Source: Dasyornis broadbenti
Taxonomy: Eukaryota; Chordata; Aves; Passeriformes; Dasyornithidae
Assembly: GCA_013397935.1 (NCBI GenBank)
Contig: VZRN01001305.1
Span: 2,455,976 to 2,519,975 of the forward strand
Direction: 5' to 3'
DNA: 64,000 bases
The first letter of the stretch is position 1; the number at the start of each line of letters is the position of its first letter. The translations under genes and the position numbers were made by a program. Under the pieces are notes generated by a model. The model searched no databases and was not told where the DNA came from. It saw only the letters and a list, made by a program, of their open reading frames with translations. Shown piece by piece: positions 1-13,941 of this stretch.

Positions 1-2040
1 GTGGGTGTGAGAAGACATTACTCTCCCAGCTAAACAGACCATGAAGCAGAACTGTCAAAACTCAGTGCAAAGTGAACTTCAGCTTTGGTGCTGCTATTTT
101 TACTGACAGAGGGTCTGCTTCAGTTCCTCTTTTACTGGCGAACGAGCCTTTGCTGCTATCACGTAGATATGCACTGAAAATTGAGGCCCCAACATGTTTC
201 TGGTGCAGATATTTTGCTTATTTTTAAATGCACTACAAAAACCACCACAAAATGTTATTACAGTGTTGTATGGTTATAGTTGTACGGGATCCGCCCTAAA
301 TTAGATTAAACATATTTAAAAATGTATTTTTTCTGTATTGCTTCTATCACCTTGTTGGTGTGACTGGCTCCTGTAAACTAATGGTTGGGAACAAAGCTTC
401 AGTTATGCAAGTAATAGAACTATAAGAATTATAGGCTATAGGCATTTTTTTTGACAGTGATTGATTCTCTGTAGTACACATTTACTGACTTTAAAGACTA
501 CTGAGGAGGATAATACCATGGCAAAATAGAATGCTTGCTTTTTAGAATCTCACAGGCTTTCCCAGACAGATAGGAACTTTCCCAGTATGTGCAGTTTGAA
601 TTCAAGTGTTTCAGCACTGATTCAATAACAGTTTTGTGCAAAATATTTTCAATGGAAAACATACATGGATGGTATGGGTGACCTTAGTCGCTTCAGTGTT
701 GTGCTCTTTATTTTAAATATCTGTTAAAATCAGTAAGGCAAAATTCATAGAAAAAAAAATACTTGAAAGGTTGAGATGCTAACAAAAATATAAAAAGACT
801 AAATCATACAGCACACTGGTCTACAAGAGAAGTTAAAGAGAACATAATGATAAAGTAGTATTGTATATGATTATACAGTGTGCTCTCAGGTATTGTGTGC
901 ACTCAGGGTTTGGAGCTTGTGTTTGTAAAGATAGAGAGTTAGTGACATGAAGCTAAAACCCTCCATGAGCTGCACTGTGCCTTCATTCATGGATCCTTCA
1001 CCGGTGTAAATGATGCCATGACGAACGCTTCATCACTGTTCCTGACTCTGTAAAGTCAGGAGATTTCACAATCTCTGCATTGCAATTTCATCTCACTTTG
1101 AAAATCCACAAATAGCTAGGCTGTCATAGATCAGTCTAGTTCTGTATCTTGTACTGAAACAGTTTCAGTAAATCGTATTAAGGTTTCGTGCTTTAGAGTT
1201 TAGCAGACGCGACAAATCAGGGGGTATGATGCTTCAGAATCTGAGCGGCAATTGTCAAGAGATAAAGTATTGATCATGTAGATTACTGATATCACAGTTC
1301 AGGAAGGTCAGTCACCAAAAACTGGATTTCAATCTACAGATGGCTTAGGACATTCATCAGCTGATGAAGATGGTAAAACAAAGAAGCTGCTTATATGCTT
1401 ACAATTCTGTCTGTGGGCAATACTTGTGTAATCCTCATTATTTGTTTAACATTCCCTTAAAACTCACAAATTGCTTTTTAAGGACTGGTCCTTTCTGAGA
1501 TACCCTACTTTTTTTAAAACTATAGAATAGGGAGGTCAGGTATGGAAAACATATTACTCTAGTTTTTTAGGTTTGCAGATAAGCCTGTGGTAGAGGGAAG
1601 GAAGTGAGCGCAAGCACCCTGAGCCCCAGCTTTTGCACCTTAACCACAAAACCAGCTTTCTCTCTAATTAGGCATGTGCCTGAGTAACTTGTTGAACAGG
1701 AGTCTTCAATTCTTCCAGTGAACCCTCTGTAGCAACACTTCATCTAGATAAGGGTAGTGACTTTGTTCTTTTACATAGCCCATTATCAGACGTCTTTTGC
1801 TTAAAAGTTTTCTCCCACTGACAACAGCATCAGTGTACATACACAGAAAATAAAACACAATTTGTGTTTTTCTTCCTCTGTAAAGCTATTCTCCACCTGA
1901 CCAAACGCCACGGCTTGCTGCTTTCCATAGAGGCTTGGTCATCTTGCCAGATGTAACCCCTGAAGACTGTGTTATGACTCCCAACTGCAAGCTGAGAAGG
2001 ATGTTGTCTTAAGCACGACAGCTCCAAAATGGCTCTTTCT
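1..2040. other. Intergenic, no gene recognised
   Basis: AT-rich DNA with stops in all frames. I looked on the minus strand for later RNF175 exons (membrane segments, RING cysteines, NPWE block) and found none. Confidence 0.6.
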
Positions 2041-2076
2041 GACAAGCCATTCACACTGCAGGACCAACAGTGGCTT

Positions 2077-2116
2077 TGCTTCCACTGAACAAGCACAGTC
2101 TGGGCAACAGCCAAGG
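2077..2116 (-). pseudogene. Possible RNF175/RNF121-type exon relic
   Basis: On the minus strand an AG (2118-2117, after TACTGC) is followed by CC TTG GCT GTT GCC CAG, reading (A/T)LAVAQTVLVQWKQSH. This resembles the first membrane segment of RNF121/RNF175, ring-finger ER/Golgi membrane proteins in which I recall VAQ..LVQWKQ.H. RNF175 lies next to SFRP2 on the same strand in human, so position and strand agree. After the histidine the expected RSYN is missing. A resemblance (LVLQ..WLV) resumes in another frame near 2067-2040, and no donor is present, which suggests decay. I found no other exon of the gene here. It could be a chance match or a divergent live exon. Confidence 0.4.
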
Positions 2117-4328
2117 CTGCAGTATCCAAAGTAAATGCAGGCTCAGAAGAGGGCTTAAAGCCCTGTTTCTGCTTCCTTCTCTATAAAGTGAGGATTGCAA
2201 CTGGTATTTATCTTCCTTTTAGAATTAATAAAAGTTTTCTTGAGCCCCAAGGAAGGAGGGGATTGTCTTAGAGCTATAAATCAGTCTCTTATCATATCTA
2301 AGGCTGAGTGAGCTTCTGTGTTAGATCAGTCCCATGCCCTTATAGTTAAGAATCTTGTTCTTCATCTGAGCTTGACTCAGCCTGGATGTTAATTTCCCTC
2401 TGACCTGGAGCCTTCTGGGCCTACATTTCAGGAGTTAGCAGCACCTCCTGGCTTACAGATCTGTGTGTGCACTGACTGCACCCCAACTACAACCTGAAAT
2501 AAAGCTGAAGAGACAGACATGCACTGTTTCCCTTCCTGGAAGGGAGCTGCAACATTCTGTGTGATGCCTGCCCTGAGTTGCAGATCCAGACCTTGTGTCA
2601 TGGTGCCTGATGGGCAGCAGCTTCTTTGTTCAGACACAGCCGGTGTTATACCAGTTGGGATCCAGATTTGAGCAAGCAACCAGGCAAAAGCCAGAAGCCA
2701 TTCTTTGTTGCTATTAGTTACTATCCTGTGTTAGCCAAAGTTTGCATCCAGTTAAAACTTTTGACATTGCAGAAATCTGGCTATTGGTTTTAAACACGTG
2801 GCTCTTTCCCATTCTTTCTTCAGAAGAGTAAGTGCAACAGCAGCCACACTTTTTTCCACCTGAATTGAAGTGGCTAGATGATGGATGCCGAGCCTAGATG
2901 CTGCAGTGGGTACGGATGCCAGTGCTGAACGCGTCATTTCCCAGCTTTTTGCGGGTACCACAGGACACCACATCACCCCTGCCAGCAGCGTGCTGGCGTT
3001 CAGCATCCTGGAGCAGCCCGTCACAGTCACTCAGGACCCAGCCAAGGGTGCCCCCTTATGGGGAGTGCACCAGCAAAGCCCAGAGCTGGAGATGGCGTAA
3101 TTAAGATAATAAGTAATTAAGGAACTAGGAAGAGGTGAGGCGGAAGCAGGGAGATAAGCTTTCCTCTTCACCCTCTCCCACCCACCCCCGGCAAAACAGG
3201 TCTTACAATGATGGTTAAAGGATAATGTCTTTATATTACACTTGCAAGGAAAGGATGCATTGTATTTATTGTACCTAAAGCAAAACAGTGTACTACAGCA
3301 GCAATCTCCATAATGCTCACTGTAAAGCCGCTCCCTATTTTGTTTTTCTGAGGGACTGATTAAATTGACAAAATACAAATTCTTGTACAGTTTTTTAAGA
3401 AAAGAAAATTCCTTATTAACTATACTTCTGTGAACAAAATGTTAAATGTTTCTGGTATTGCTATAAACATACAATTTGATTATAAAAATATTTGCAAGCA
3501 ATATGTAAATTAACTTATTTCCATTTTTCCTCTGCTGGTAATAAATCACTTTCCTGAAATGCATTCAAAACAAATACTATAACTTCAAGTTGAGCACCAG
3601 CCAGATGAGTGTTTTCTCCTCTTCACCCATACCACCCCCTTTGTCCGGTGAGATGCTGGATGTGTTGTTAAATTCCCTCTGCCCCTCTTTCATGGAAACT
3701 GCTTAGGAACCTGCAGTACATCAAAAACAGTGGTCATGCAATTCTGTCAGGGTGACTGACCAACAGGGATGGTGGGGTATTCTAGAGAGCTACAGCTACA
3801 GCATGACTTCAGCCAAAAAGAACCTTGGCAGTTATCTGGACCAGCACGAAACAGAGTAAGGACACCAATTTGCTCAGGGCTGAGTCCAGCTGAATTATTA
3901 ATATCTTCATGGATGGGTATTTCAGTGCCTCTCCAGGCCTCTTGTGGCAGCAAATTCTCTTTTACTTCTCAAATACATGAAGGCAAAATCACTGCAACAA
4001 AACCAGCAAGACGAGGTTTAAACAAAATATCTTCTAGTCTTAATCAAAAAGGTCTGGGTCTGATCTTTCAGATGCTTTAATCAAGCAACTGTACAGGTAC
4101 ACCATAAATCCTGTGGTATATCTTGCACAGAAGGAGGCTGAAAAGTTGACTATGAGTACTCAATGAAGTCTTAAGATAGTATTTCTGATTCCAAACTGAA
4201 TTATCTTAGAGAAGGTCATTATCAAACACAGCATTTAGTTCTTGTTTTTCCTCCCAAATCTTCCAGTTCTGTAAATGTCTTTAAGTTTTCTACAAAAATT
4301 ATAAAACTGAAGAGAATAACTTTTTCTT

Positions 4329-4329
<1 letters not shown>

Positions 4330-4359
<30 letters not shown>
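4330..4359 (+). repeat. T30 homopolymer
   Basis: Thirty consecutive T, followed by a T/G-rich segment to about 4390. No flanking element body was recognised, so I cannot say whether it is the poly(A) tail of a minus-strand insertion. Confidence 0.95.
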
Positions 4360-4365
<6 letters not shown>

Positions 4366-7300
4366 GTTTGTTGTTGGTTTTGGTTTTTTTAGTTGCAATG
4401 ACCATATGTGGTAGTAGTTGTTATGGCTAATACTAATTGAAGTGTAAAGATGTCCCTTTATGCTGGTTTTTGCCATCTTAGCCCTGTGGATGATGTGCCC
4501 TTGAGTTTTGCTCCTGAGTATTGAAGGATATGCTCCAGTTTTACCATCTGCCTTAAAGACCGGCATCGCACTTTGTACTCATCTAAGGGAGAAACAGGGA
4601 TTGCAAGTCACCCTTCATCTGGGGAGAGATGTACACTTTTAGAAGGATTTAAGTATCAAAAGATACAACTTTACCTAGCAGGAACTTCAAAGCCATCTAG
4701 ACGTCCAGCTGCCATTCTGCTTTCTCAGCTCTTTTTGCTGTTTCTCTCAGAAGCGTAAGGCAAGAAGGTCCTGATCTCATGTCTTTTGAAGGTCATGAGG
4801 GTCGAATTGAGGGAGCAAGGGAAAAGAAAACACTCACTAAATTTTTGCAGAGTCAAGCAAAGGTGTTGACAAGTTAGCAAATATGGTAAAGCAGACTTGC
4901 TTTTGTAGTTCAAATGTATGGTAATGTATCTTTACAAAAATACTGGATTACACGTCCACAAACTCTAATCTCATTAGAACTGAATTAAATTACAACAATT
5001 ACATAATACAGCCCAAAGCAGAGATGTGTTTCAATTCACACTGCATAATTTATTTGTTTACCAGCTAGCAAGTGATAAAAAAACTTGCAGATTCTGAAAA
5101 TGCATTCATATCTTGCTAATTGAATCTGATTTCTGTTGTCACTATGCAATAAAACTGGAAATCACTTGGGATAGCTTAGGTCTCACTTTACTCAACAATG
5201 CACACCATAATTTGACTCTGTAGCAAGCTAGGGACTGGTTGAGAGTTAACTTAATGCAGTTAACTGGGTCTTAAGAATAAAATTAGTTTTATTTAAAAGA
5301 CAGCAGACCATTTGCTAGTATTTCATGGTATTGTATACTCCTTTCCAACTTATTAAAGTGAAGAAGTTATAGAAAATATGAACTTTTTTGTTATTTCTTC
5401 TGTTTGTTGTTTTGTTGGGCTTTTTTTTAACCCAACTCATTCTGACAATGACACCTTTTCTTCATATATCATCAGCCTATCTGTGCCAGAATTTGGATGT
5501 GACAGTGGAAATTTTATTTGGCCTCCAGGAAAAGAACAATTAAAGCCTTTGAATGCAGCAGGTATCTGTAACATCAGCGTGTAATGGGTAATCAGTGAAT
5601 GTACGGCCACGGGCATGACTTGCCCTCACCAGGGTCCCCTCAGTAGTGGCAAACTGATGCGGCAAGAAAGTATTTGCTGAAAAGAGTAAACTCTCCTCTA
5701 AACACAATGTCTGTCAGCAGCAGACTCAGATAAAGGTTGGATACCATTTGTACAGTCAGGGCCTCTCTTCTGGGTAAAAAGTACTTGCTAATGAGGTGTA
5801 AATTAACGTTACCCAAAATTTGTGCCTGGGCTTTTTGATACCACTACAGTTGTAATGAAGAGTGATTGTGATTAATGCATAGAGTTGCACAGAGAGCTAC
5901 CATCTCACCCTAGCCAGCTGTTGTAAAATTTTGTGAAAACTGTATTGGATTAGGAAATGGTTGAAAGTCTCCTGATGGCTCCATTTTCCAAGAGCGAAGG
6001 AAAAAGGCATAGAGGCAGAGGAGGGCCTAACAATATTGGTCCCCAGGAGTGAGCTGGTAAGGGGGTGTCCAATCCTGGTGGGCTGGCTAGGAAGGGTGGG
6101 GGATGCCAAGCCAGTGGGCTGGGAAGTACAAGTGCCTCTTTTGGGGCAGAGGTACTGGGTTTTAGTTTAGAGGTGCAGGCTTGTGTCTGCCCCTTCATTG
6201 TCTAGCTTCCATACTGAGCATTTAACCCAGAATATGAAACAAAATCTTTGCAATAAGCTTAAATCATTAAATGTCTTTCTGTTATAAAAATAGTTGGTTT
6301 ATATTTCTAAGGGCTTTCTAAAATGCAATAGCAGAATCTCTTTTAAAAAAACACACGGAAGTGTAACTAGTATTTACGTCTGACAAAGCAGAAATTTTCA
6401 AGGGAACAGATATATCTTATTATCCTACTTTTTTCCTTTCTTTCTACAGTGCTTTAAGGAGCAGCAGTAGGCAGCCAAAATGGGACTGGGTGTTAGAGGA
6501 ATGTTTCCGCATAAACTAACAGCACCCAAGCTCAGTATGCACACACTGTACCTTTGTAGCACTTACCAAACAAGAGTGTCAGAGCACTTCGTAGAAATCT
6601 AATCAAAAGCAAGGAGCTGTGTAAGATAGTCTAAGCCAAATTTAAATTGTGTGCAATTAACATCAGGGGCTCTGTTTTTCCATCCCAACCTCCTGATGAC
6701 CAGGCAGCCCTGTAGGTTGTTATCTTTAACCCACCAATCAACAGAACACAACAAACACTTTAAATTTTTTTCTTTGAGCTTTTGCCTGAAGAATGCTTTT
6801 CTGGATTTGTCTGTGTTTTCATAAACTTGATATGCTTCAAAGGCTTGCTTTAGCCTTGCAGGACAACAACTTTTTCTGACTGACTAGGCTGGATTCTGGG
6901 GCTCCTAGGAAGCAAAAAAATAATGGATTTTTTTTTTTCTTCTTGGAACTTTTGTGGGAATGCCAGAATTGTTGAAGATCTAGGCTGGGTCTGTCAGATG
7001 ACTTTGGCAAATTCTCAATGTGATAACTACAAAACAATACTGTACTGGAAAGGAAAACCCGTTAGGAAAATAATAGTAACTAGTGTATTTTTTATCTTGA
7101 TGCATATAATTTGCCAAGAAAATAAAATAACATAAAAATATTCATTGCATACATTTATGATCAAAGAATAAAGCAATACAGATAAAGCAAGAGGGAGATC
7201 AGCTGGTTTCACTATAAGCTCAAATTACTGAAAATTGTTCCCCTCTACAGGCAATAAAATTTTGTTTTTCTAACTACCTCATAAAATGCAAAAATGGGAC

Positions 7301-7746
7301 CTATTTTTGCAAAAGTTGAAAGGCTATTGTTTTTAGTTGTCATTTGCACTGGTTAAAATTAAGAGTGCAGATTTCTATGCATTGAAACATGCATGCACAC
7401 ACAGTGCTCTGTACATTGTCTATTTTATGTCCCGCTTCTGGATATTGTCAAATAAAAGAAGAACACTTTTAGCTTGTGAAGGTGTTCTTAAAAAACACCA
7501 AAACACACCAGACAAGAAATAGCAAATTAATCTGTCAAAATGCAGAACATTAAAATGTGTTTTCTCCTCATAACTGCAAAAGTTAGTGAAGCAAGCCTCT
7601 TTACTTCAAATAATTAAAATTCAAGAACTAATCCCCTTGTTTCCCCAACGATGTGACTGGTTTAGGTAGAGAAAATTTTCTGTAGTAACAACATACTTTC
7701 TCCTAGTAATTTTTAATTTTTTGGTTACTAGGCTTTTCTATTGCAA

Positions 7747-7761
7747 TTTTTTTTTTTTTTT
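7747..7761 (+). repeat. T15 homopolymer
   Basis: Fifteen T in AT-rich intergenic sequence, with no associated element seen. Confidence 0.95.
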
Positions 7762-10700
7762 GTTTGAAAAAGGAAATCTAAAAATGTGCATTTTATAAAA
7801 TGAAAGCCGGTGAGATCTTTATCATCACAGAAGCCCAGAATCTGTGCACCAATAAAATGTTTTGAAATGTTTTGAAAGACTGGTTGTGGGCCATGGTAAA
7901 GGCAACACATGTAGGCTTATCTTCCACAACACCACTATTTGGCATCTGTACCACTAGAGAAATGGGACATAGTTGCCATAGAGAAGTAGCATTAACTTTG
8001 CCTCTGGTGGTGTTTGTTTTGTCGAAGGCACCACTGCATTGGGAGATGGTAGTGGAGAGTGCTGGAAGGGCCAATGGACAGCACGGCCAGTGGGACCAGG
8101 GTGCCGTGATCTTGCAAACTTAAAATCTGGTAACTGAAGAAGCACAGAGCTGCCCTTCAGGGAAGCTCAGAAAGGAGTAGGAGGGAGGAAACTGAAGCTG
8201 GGCAGTAAGGTGCCTCACAAAATAATGAAGAGAACAGTGCTGGGGGATAACAGCTGTATTTCAGTCAGAGTGCAGCAAAGAAATGAACAATACACATGTA
8301 CCCTTACTGGAGCTGCTATCTGGTGTAGGAAATCTGCCTGAATGGCACAGAGTTCACTGAACCCCAGCCCTTCATGTCTGCTCAGCTAGTGGTTCAACAC
8401 AGTGTGTCTGTCACCTAAGTCTGTAAAGCCCTGGTGCTGCCATCACTCTCTGATATGCAGTGTTGCTCCTGCTGAAGTCCCCAGAGTGAAGCAACGTGTC
8501 TGCAAACGCCTTTGTGGTGTGGGCAAGGAGCAGGCCAGCCCGTGGCACACTGGAGAGGCAGCTGCTGAGCAGCCTGGGATGTGTGCAAAGCAGCTTCCCC
8601 AAATAAAACCTGACAAGTGAAGCTGCTGTGAGGCCTCTGGAGCACTGCTGTATGCCTCACGTCCTGGGTCACACGCTGAAATCCATGCCACGAAGCAGAC
8701 GTGTGTGTGCTTTAGTCCTGTTGAAGTCAGAGGGAATTAAACACGTTTTCAAAGTTTGGCATGTGCTCCAGCACTCCTTTGCCCGGGAGGCACACGGTCA
8801 TTGTGCTTTCCTGCTGCAGGGAGGTGCATTTCTATCTCACAACAGCTTGGAGACAGCAGTAATCAAGTCAAGGGCTCATGATACTTACTGCTGCATTTTA
8901 GCTGTGTTCAGAAGGGAGCACATTCCATCTGAATGCGTATAAGGTTTTACACCTCGGAGCAGCAACTGTCCTAAAGCTCCCAAATTTTCAAAGAGTTACA
9001 TGGGGATTTATGCAGCCAAATCCCATTATAATCAATAGGCGCTGGGTGAATAATTACCCTGCAGTTCGTTATAAATAGTGGGGAAGGTTGCCAGTTATTG
9101 CTGATTATGATGCTGACTTTTTGTAGATATAGATCCGCATGTCTGTTGGGAACTGCACTTAGACCACCAGGTTATTTCACATATTGGTATAGTTTCCGTA
9201 TTTACTGTGCGTATCACTTCAAAGAACCGAGGCTGATGACTTCTGGTCCACTGTGTTAGCCGTCCGTCTCCTCTCCATCTCCTGTTGTTTCCTTTCACAA
9301 TCCGAGTAACAAAAAAATGGTGGTGTAAATAGAACTCCAACAAAGAGGTCTGTTGAGCCTGTAATGCTCCCCTGAAAGGAGGCTGTCTAGGGGATGAATG
9401 GAGCAGCCTCAGCCGAGCAGTGGCGGGGAAATAGATGACTTGGCATTGGACAGTGGCAGCCAGCAGGGTGCATATGCCCAGTGTAGTGGCAGATAAAGGT
9501 TAAGCTAGTCAGTTGGAGGGCTAAATGAGAGTACATTGTCTAACCCTGTAACCGTAACTAAATTGTAACCTGAAAAGAGTTTATAAACATCTGGCTGCTT
9601 GCCCATCTCTAGAGCTTAATAGCTAAATCTGAGGTGCAGAATTTTTTAAGGCTGCTAATCGTTACTGGAAGTATTACTGTCTTAAGCAGATTAATTGCAT
9701 TTCAGGATTGTAGAGAGTGTTAAACTGTGGTTAAAGCATCTCATTTATGATTGACGCTATTTCCATTTGGAAATAGACACTAATTTGGAAACTCATTTTG
9801 GTTTCATGACATCTTGCTACTGATTTTATAGCTCTGCTAAGTATTTAATACAGAGCTCTAGTCCAGTGGTACACCTTAACATCAGGGATTATTATATTCA
9901 TGTCTTTCTCCAGATCCTCATCTGTTTAAACTTGAGTGGAGTAAGTGACACATCTATATCTTTAGATTTCTCACAAGTTTAGCAGTGCAGAAGCACATTT
10001 CCCTGTATGGTCCTATTTTATTTAATATTGCTATTCAGTGACAATGAAAAGCATATACTGGTTAGACTAATAAGCATGTGACCTTCTCTGCAGACCAGCT
10101 TTTCAAGCTTTTTATAGCTTCCATTATTAATAGGACAGCATCTATGTGCACCAGATTTGTGTTGCAAATACTTACAATAGTTGGAACAATTTTCTAATTA
10201 CTTAAACAATGCACTGTAGCAGTACCAATTGGAATTCCTGTAAGCTTCAGGCTTGCTAATTGTTTCCTTTAGTAAACCTAATTTATAGGGCTGTGCAAAT
10301 AGTTGCTGGGTTTAAAGTATTTTCGCAGCTGAGCTGAAAAGAAATGTTATGGACTGAAAGGAAACCTAATTTCTTTAGAATTGTTAGCACAGCACAAGGA
10401 TTGATTTGAGGTTATAGAAACATTTTTAAACACCTGGCAAACTGTTTCATTTGGTTTTCATGTACATTTAATAAAAGAAAAGGATTGGATCATAAACATG
10501 AGAGGGAAGTAGTCCCAGCTCTCCCATTTTATCTGCTGGTTGAGTGAGTAGGGCAATTTACCTGGGATGTTAACAACTTAAATTCAAGACTCCAAACTGC
10601 TTCAAATTTCTTACTAAAAGATTTGCTCTAACACTTGGATGAAAGTCTTAGTGTTGGAAATAAAGTATTCTGAGGCGGAGCTCTGTTTCTTTCCTAGGAT

Positions 10701-11029
10701 ATCTAGATTTTAAAAATAACCCAAATGGATCAAGTAAGTAAAATCAGAATTTGTGGGTCAGGTTTCTTGTGCTGAATCTCCTCTGTCTGTGAATCTGATG
10801 TGGGACCATAATACACATCTACAGAGGCAAGAGAGAGACTGAGGATAAGAGATGGGCTCTGACGCTTCTACTTTGTATTCTCTCACTGCTCTGCAAAGCG
10901 AGTAACAGAGTCATCGGGCCATAAGCTCATTCTTACTCTTTCTGATTTATTCTATAACTTTATATAATTTGGAGCATAATCCCCATTTAAGTGTGCAGTT
11001 ACTAAATTCTCTGGCTACTGGTGAAGCTC

Positions 11030-11160
11030 TCAATGTGAACTGGGACATGGAACACAGAGGGGTGGGGAGGACTGATTTGAACCTGGGTCTCCCATGGCCT
11101 AGACAAATGTTTGCTATCTTGTCTCACTTATCTATTTGAGTGTGCATGAGTGAGTATAGA
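11030..11160 (-). mobile_element. Probable tRNA-derived ancient SINE fragment (MIR-like)
   Basis: On the minus strand, GGGAGACCCAGGTTCAAATC includes a perfect RNA polymerase III B box (GGTTCAAATC at 11083-11074) in the context usual for MIR-like or other amniote tRNA-derived SINEs. The A-box side and the 3' end are not clear, so the borders are approximate and the family is not certain. Confidence 0.45.
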
Positions 11161-13941
11161 TAATGGCAGTGACTGTGCAAATCTGTTACCAAAACTGGAA
11201 CATACAAACTCAGAAATGTCCACTGTCAGCCTTGGAAATGAAAGGGGGAAAGCACTAGGTGAATTTCTCCAATTTATTTGAGTCATCCAAACCAATAAAC
11301 CACATAATGAAAAAAGCGTTCAGCCAGCTGTACTTGACTAATGAAACTTCTCATAGTGTGAAAATTGACAAAGACCTTGGGTTTTCCATTTATCTGAAAT
11401 TGCTATCAATACTGTAACTTTTGTAATGTTTTTTGAAGAGGCTTTTGCTCTGGAAAATCGCTGAGCAATATTGTACTTGTGGGGAAACTTGTTTAAAGAA
11501 ACTTGCAAAAGGATTTCTATTTTTTGTTGTTTTCTAGGTTTTTTTACTGGATCTGGATTGAAACCAGCAGCTAACAAGGTCTTATTTTTCAGTCTTTCTG
11601 AAGACTGTGCATTTTTTGATAGTCCTCAGGTTTTCTTCCTGTTCTTTAACATACTTATGATTTAGCTATCCCAATAAAGACCCTTTGGGTCTTTTTTCCC
11701 TTCTGTTTTTTACAGGACCAAATAAGATTTACTTGAGAAGAGGTCTGCTATGTATTTGTTGCTTTGCTCTGAATGTGTCTAGAGGAAAACAAAATAAAAA
11801 AGAAGGTACTTTGAAGGGATGGACGTAACTTTTGTCATTCAGCTTCTCAAGGTCAAGTCTAACAAATCTAACTCTTCCCAAAGACTAATATTTTCTTCCC
11901 CACACTCCTTGCTTTCTTCCCCATCTGCAGCCTCCCTGCTAGCTGTAGCATTTATACCATAACACTGAGAATGAGCATGAAATGTCACACTAACAATTCC
12001 CTTCTAGGATTAAGCTAGTGGCAGATGACTTGAGGACCATGCAAGGCCTTGCCCCAGATTGGGGGTTTGCAGTGACCTTTTGTATCCCTATCACTAAAGA
12101 TAAACGTGAAGAACCAGCCCTCCTCTGCCTTCCCAGGGATCTGCGCTCTTATCTCTGTTCGTTGCTCACCAACACTTTTATCTGTCAAAACCCTCTCCGC
12201 TGCCCTAGCAACAAGCATCCAGGCTCTTTTCCAGCTGACATAAGCTTCCTGCCACCTTTTGATGACAAGTGCTTCCAACATTTCCAGCTGTCAGGCTTTC
12301 AGCATCTGCTCCACATGTCACCAGGCTGACTTCGCTGAACTTTGGGTAGCTTTGCACTTAGCCAGTTGCCTGACACTATACCATGAGAATGACTCGTCCT
12401 GACCACAGTTACTTCACCACCTCTTTATATGCCAACACAGTGACAATCAGGGTTGATTTTTTTTCTTCCCAATTGCTTTTGCTATTGTATTTGTATACAA
12501 GCACATGTTTTATTCAGACTTAGTCAGCTATTGCATTTAAGCTATCAACTATATTAGAGCAGTGCCTTCAGTAGGGCTCCATTAAATCTACTCACAATGA
12601 TTCTCTTCTAATTGGAGTTTGAGCAGGAGTGGCTTTTCTGAATCCTTGGTGTCCTTGACTTACACATAGCATGAAAATTAGAAAATAAATTCTCCTGCTG
12701 CTGAACAGTCAGACTCTTCAAAATAGTCAATACTGGTACCTCTTCTTCTATTAATGCATATGGAATTTTACTGCTGTTTTCCCTAGCACCAGCTCTAGGC
12801 CGTCATCTCACACTTCATTAAATCCACCTAGAATAAGTGTTGGTACCAAATTCCTTGGCAAATTTTGCCCTCTTTTTTTTTTTTTTTTTAACCTCTGTTT
12901 CTGCACTGTCCTTTCAATAGTGTGTCAGAAATGAAATGCATCAGCCAGACGAGAATCTCCCACTGAAGTAGATTATGCCATTACAGTATTCACCAGCACC
13001 TCCTTCTTATCTCTTTTTTGAGGACTGCTGTGTGTAAAGTTTTCCACAAGCTCTTCTAGATCCTTTTTCTCCTTGAGAGGATCAAAGATAGAATGAGTGT
13101 GGGAGACATACAAGCATGAGGAGAGTCCAGCTGGCAAATGCTGCAGGCCTGGGTGCTCAGACTTATCAAGATTACTGTAAGACTGAAAAGGTATATTTTT
13201 CGTGTCCAAGACTCAGGTGTGCTGAGCTCTGCTTTGCAGATGGTCATTTGACTGCCATCTCCTGCCTGCTGCTTTCCTGGCTTGTGGCAGCTCAAGGGCT
13301 GGAACAGCACCCGAGCCCTGGCTCCTTGTCATGAAGGGTGGGTCCCTGGGGGACTCTTTAATGTGCTCCAGAGAAAGACTATACCAAGATGAATTTGATA
13401 CTGCAAATTCTTTAGATGCCCTCACTGACTTACCTTGGTGCTGAGCAAGCCATAGCAGCAAATTGAGACGGAGCCTGCTGTAACATACTTGTTTCTTTAT
13501 AAATGTCTGGGCTGAGGCCCTGTTTTTGAGGTGCACTTTGTGTCTTCCCTGCATCGCTTGGTCCTCAGGCAGACATGGAGATAACTCTGCTCAGCTGCCA
13601 AACTCATCACAAACCACTCATGGTATCTAGCTGTTTTCGTTTGGGGCTCATTTGGGGCTGGGTAAAAGACCTGAGCCCACACACTGCCTTGTGTGATCGA
13701 GGAATGTGGTGGGAGCACACAGTTGGCAGAGGGATGTGGAAAAGGATGCTCCATGGGGCAGCTCCCATTTGGATACAATATGCTAACAGCAAGGGTAGCT
13801 AGTGCTAGGTGAACTTCACCCTAAGCTAGATTGTGGCACTTTATCAGCATAGATGTGCTATATTGTAATACACATTTTAATTGTCTCCAGTGATCCTTTT
13901 GAGTTGCACATGCGAGAAAATGCATCTCTTCCATCCATTTT
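11161..13941. other. Intergenic, nothing identified
   Basis: Contains one T17 run and short overlapping frames at 13000-13800 on both strands that do not resemble known proteins and lack splice context. Confidence 0.6.
12873..12889 (+). repeat. T17 homopolymer
   Basis: Seventeen T in intergenic sequence, with no associated element seen. Confidence 0.95.

Larger units (their letters stand above)
2120..11029. other. Intergenic, no gene recognised
   Basis: Only short chance frames and T homopolymers. I found no RNF175 first exon on the minus strand. 9540-10440 is AT-rich with many TAAT and ATTA cores and little repeat character, so it may be a conserved regulatory block (see findings). Confidence 0.6.
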
